Part shown: in pieces, positions 31,519 through 32,436 of the stretch
How the letters are laid out: each line of letters opens with the position of its first letter
How positions within the stretch are numbered: the stretch's first letter is position 1
Assembly (NCBI GenBank): GCA_958349325.1
Contig: CATWCP010000010.1
Span: 1-32,436 of the forward strand
Length of the DNA stretch: 32,436 nucleotides
Direction of reading: 5' to 3'
Source: an uncultured Collinsella sp.
Lineage (GTDB): Bacteria; Actinomycetota; Coriobacteriia; Coriobacteriales; Coriobacteriaceae
The notes under the pieces: model-generated
Databases searched by the model: none
What the model saw: only the letters and a program-made list of their open reading frames with translations
Told to the model about the DNA's origin: nothing
Translations under genes and position numbers: made by a program

Positions 31519-32277
31519 GTGCTCAAAGCAGTCGTTTTCGATATGGACGAAACGCTTCTTAGCATCAACCTTAACGCGTTCATCCTTCGCTATTTTAAGG
31601 ATGTCTCTTCGATGCTCGCGGATATCGGGCGCCGCAGTCGCGGTGGCACGATGGCACGCCTCGGCACCATCCTGGTCGACCTCAACGCCAATCGCCGCAG
31701 CGGCACGGATAACCGCACCAATCTTGAGTTTTACCGCACCGAGGTCGAACGCAGGTGCGGCATCTGCCTCTCCGATCCCATCATCTACGAGGCGTTTACC
31801 TACTACGAGCGCGCAGTTCTTCCGTACAAGAATGACGAACTCATCAACGCCCACGCCATGCCGGGCGCACACGCCGCGCTCCAGGCCGTACAGGACGCTG
31901 GACTGCGTTGTGCGCTCTTTACCAACCCCAGCTTTCCCCAGGGGGCCATCGAGTGCCGCATGGGCTGGGGCGACCTGGCCGACGCCCCCTTTGAACTCGT
32001 GACGCACATGGGAAACGCCACCCGATGCAAGCCCGATGCCACCTACTATCTAGAGCAGCTTCAGGTGATGGGGCTCGAGCCACACGAGGTCCTTATGGTG
32101 GGCAACGACCCCAAGCGCGACTTTCCCAGCCCCGCCTGCGGTATTCAAACTGCCTATGTTGGCCAAGGAAAACCGGGACGCGCCACCTGGCGCGGAACCA
32201 TGGAAGATTTCGCCCACGACTTTAACGCCGTAATCGAAGCCTTCTACGAGCACCAAATAGCCGACGAACTGTCGTAG
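31519..32277 (+). CDS. HAD-family hydrolase
   Basis: This 252-residue phosphatase-like protein has motif I VVFDMDETLL (nucleophile Asp8, Asp10, Thr12), motif II near CALFTNPS, motif III CKPDATYY and motif IV VMVGNDPKRDF. A helical cap of type C1 lies between motif I and motif II (about residues 15-110). The start is GTG 31519, which has GAAAGG 7 bases upstream and begins one strand before motif I; the frame further upstream (to 31348) has no family support. Substrate is not identifiable. The frame ends shortly before hairpin element copy 4. Confidence 0.88.
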   Translation: MLKAVVFDMDETLLSINLNAFILRYFKDVSSMLADIGRRSRGGTMARLGTILVDLNANRRSGTDNRTNLEFYRTEVERRCGICLSDPIIYEAFTYYERAVLPYKNDELINAHAMPGAHAALQAVQDAGLRCALFTNPSFPQGAIECRMGWGDLADAPFELVTHMGNATRCKPDATYYLEQLQVMGLEPHEVLMVGNDPKRDFPSPACGIQTAYVGQGKPGRATWRGTMEDFAHDFNAVIEAFYEHQIADELS

Positions 32278-32304
32278 GACCCCTCCCTCGCTCCAAAAAA
32301 GCGC

Positions 32305-32436
32305 CACAGGTTGAGCATAAGTCAGCGAAAACGCCCCTAAGCGAGCAATGTGCCTTGAAAGAGGAGGGCATAGGCCTTCTGGCCGGTAGTGTCGAGAAAG
32401 TTGGTGTAAGGGCCCTTGCGGCCCCTGTGTCCGATA
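32305..32436 (+). repeat. Long hairpin element, copy 4 (possibly cut by the window end)
   Basis: CACAGG (32305-32310) can pair with CCTGTG (32424-32429), and GCAA (32345-32348) with TTGC (32416-32419). The core GTGCCTTGAAAGAGGAG (32350-32366) then GGGCATAGGCCTTCTGGCC is close to copy 3, with inner hairpin GGCC/GGCC and loop TTCT. It lies 28 bases after the HAD gene. The full outer stem may extend past 32436. Confidence 0.6.

Overview
The window looks like chromosomal DNA of a high-GC, strictly anaerobic, gut-type actinobacterium, most likely class Coriobacteriia (Collinsella-like). This is an inference from gene content: double-cubane/2-hydroxyacyl-CoA dehydratase-type proteins with their activase, a C_GCAxxG_C_C redox protein, orphan-type selenium genes, a four-domain ribosomal protein S1, Tat lipoproteins and GAAAGG/GAGGGG-type ribosome binding sites. 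No plasmid, phage, transposase or CRISPR genes are visible. Most genes lie on the minus strand.

Layout. 1-410: tRNA-Gly(UCC) and tRNA-Pro(UGG) with their own promoter and terminator, and a fragment of a dispersed repeat. 418-1776: a BrnQ-type branched-chain amino acid carrier. 1844-15375: a long minus-strand block. Read in transcription order it holds a leader region, double-cubane reductase 2, a complete family-5 peptide/nickel-type ABC importer (binding protein, two permeases, two ATPases), double-cubane reductase 1, its [4Fe-4S] ATPase activator, a GT4 glycosyltransferase, selD, yedF, a DUF3343 protein and a cysteine-desulfurase-like enzyme, ending at a strong terminator. selD is itself a selenoprotein gene: an in-frame TGA sits exactly at the catalytic Cys17 position, so ordinary gene calling loses its N-terminus. 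15480-20935: molybdate uptake (modABC, with an unusual ModB carrying an extra exported domain) and molybdenum cofactor genes mogA and moeA.

21146-23617 (plus strand): a CLC antiporter close to the fluoride-type branch and a diacylglycerol-kinase-family lipid kinase. 23704-27636 (minus): a GGQ-only release-factor-like rescue protein, xanthine phosphoribosyltransferase, a DHA2-type MFS exporter and O-acetylhomoserine sulfhydrylase. 27867-28313 (plus): a C_GCAxxG_C_C protein. 28381-31203 (minus): a YigZ-family protein, RNase P RNA and ribosomal protein S1. 31519-32277 (plus): a HAD hydrolase.

How the genes may work together. Cysteine desulfurase-like enzyme, YedF, DUF3343 protein and SelD form a known selenium-mobilising set. 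Here they are joined, through translationally coupled genes, to an ATP-driven low-potential reductase system (activator plus double-cubane protein) and a dedicated importer flanked by two paralogous reductases. I infer one functional block in which an imported small molecule is reduced, with selenium metabolism attached. The substrate cannot be read from the sequence.

The most interesting non-coding signal is a family of at least four long hairpin elements (7021-7130, 29131-29228, 29238-29334, and 32305 to the window end). Their outer stems differ completely in sequence yet pair, while an inner core is conserved. A separate 71-bp near-perfect palindrome (23625-23695) has a half copy at 72-89.
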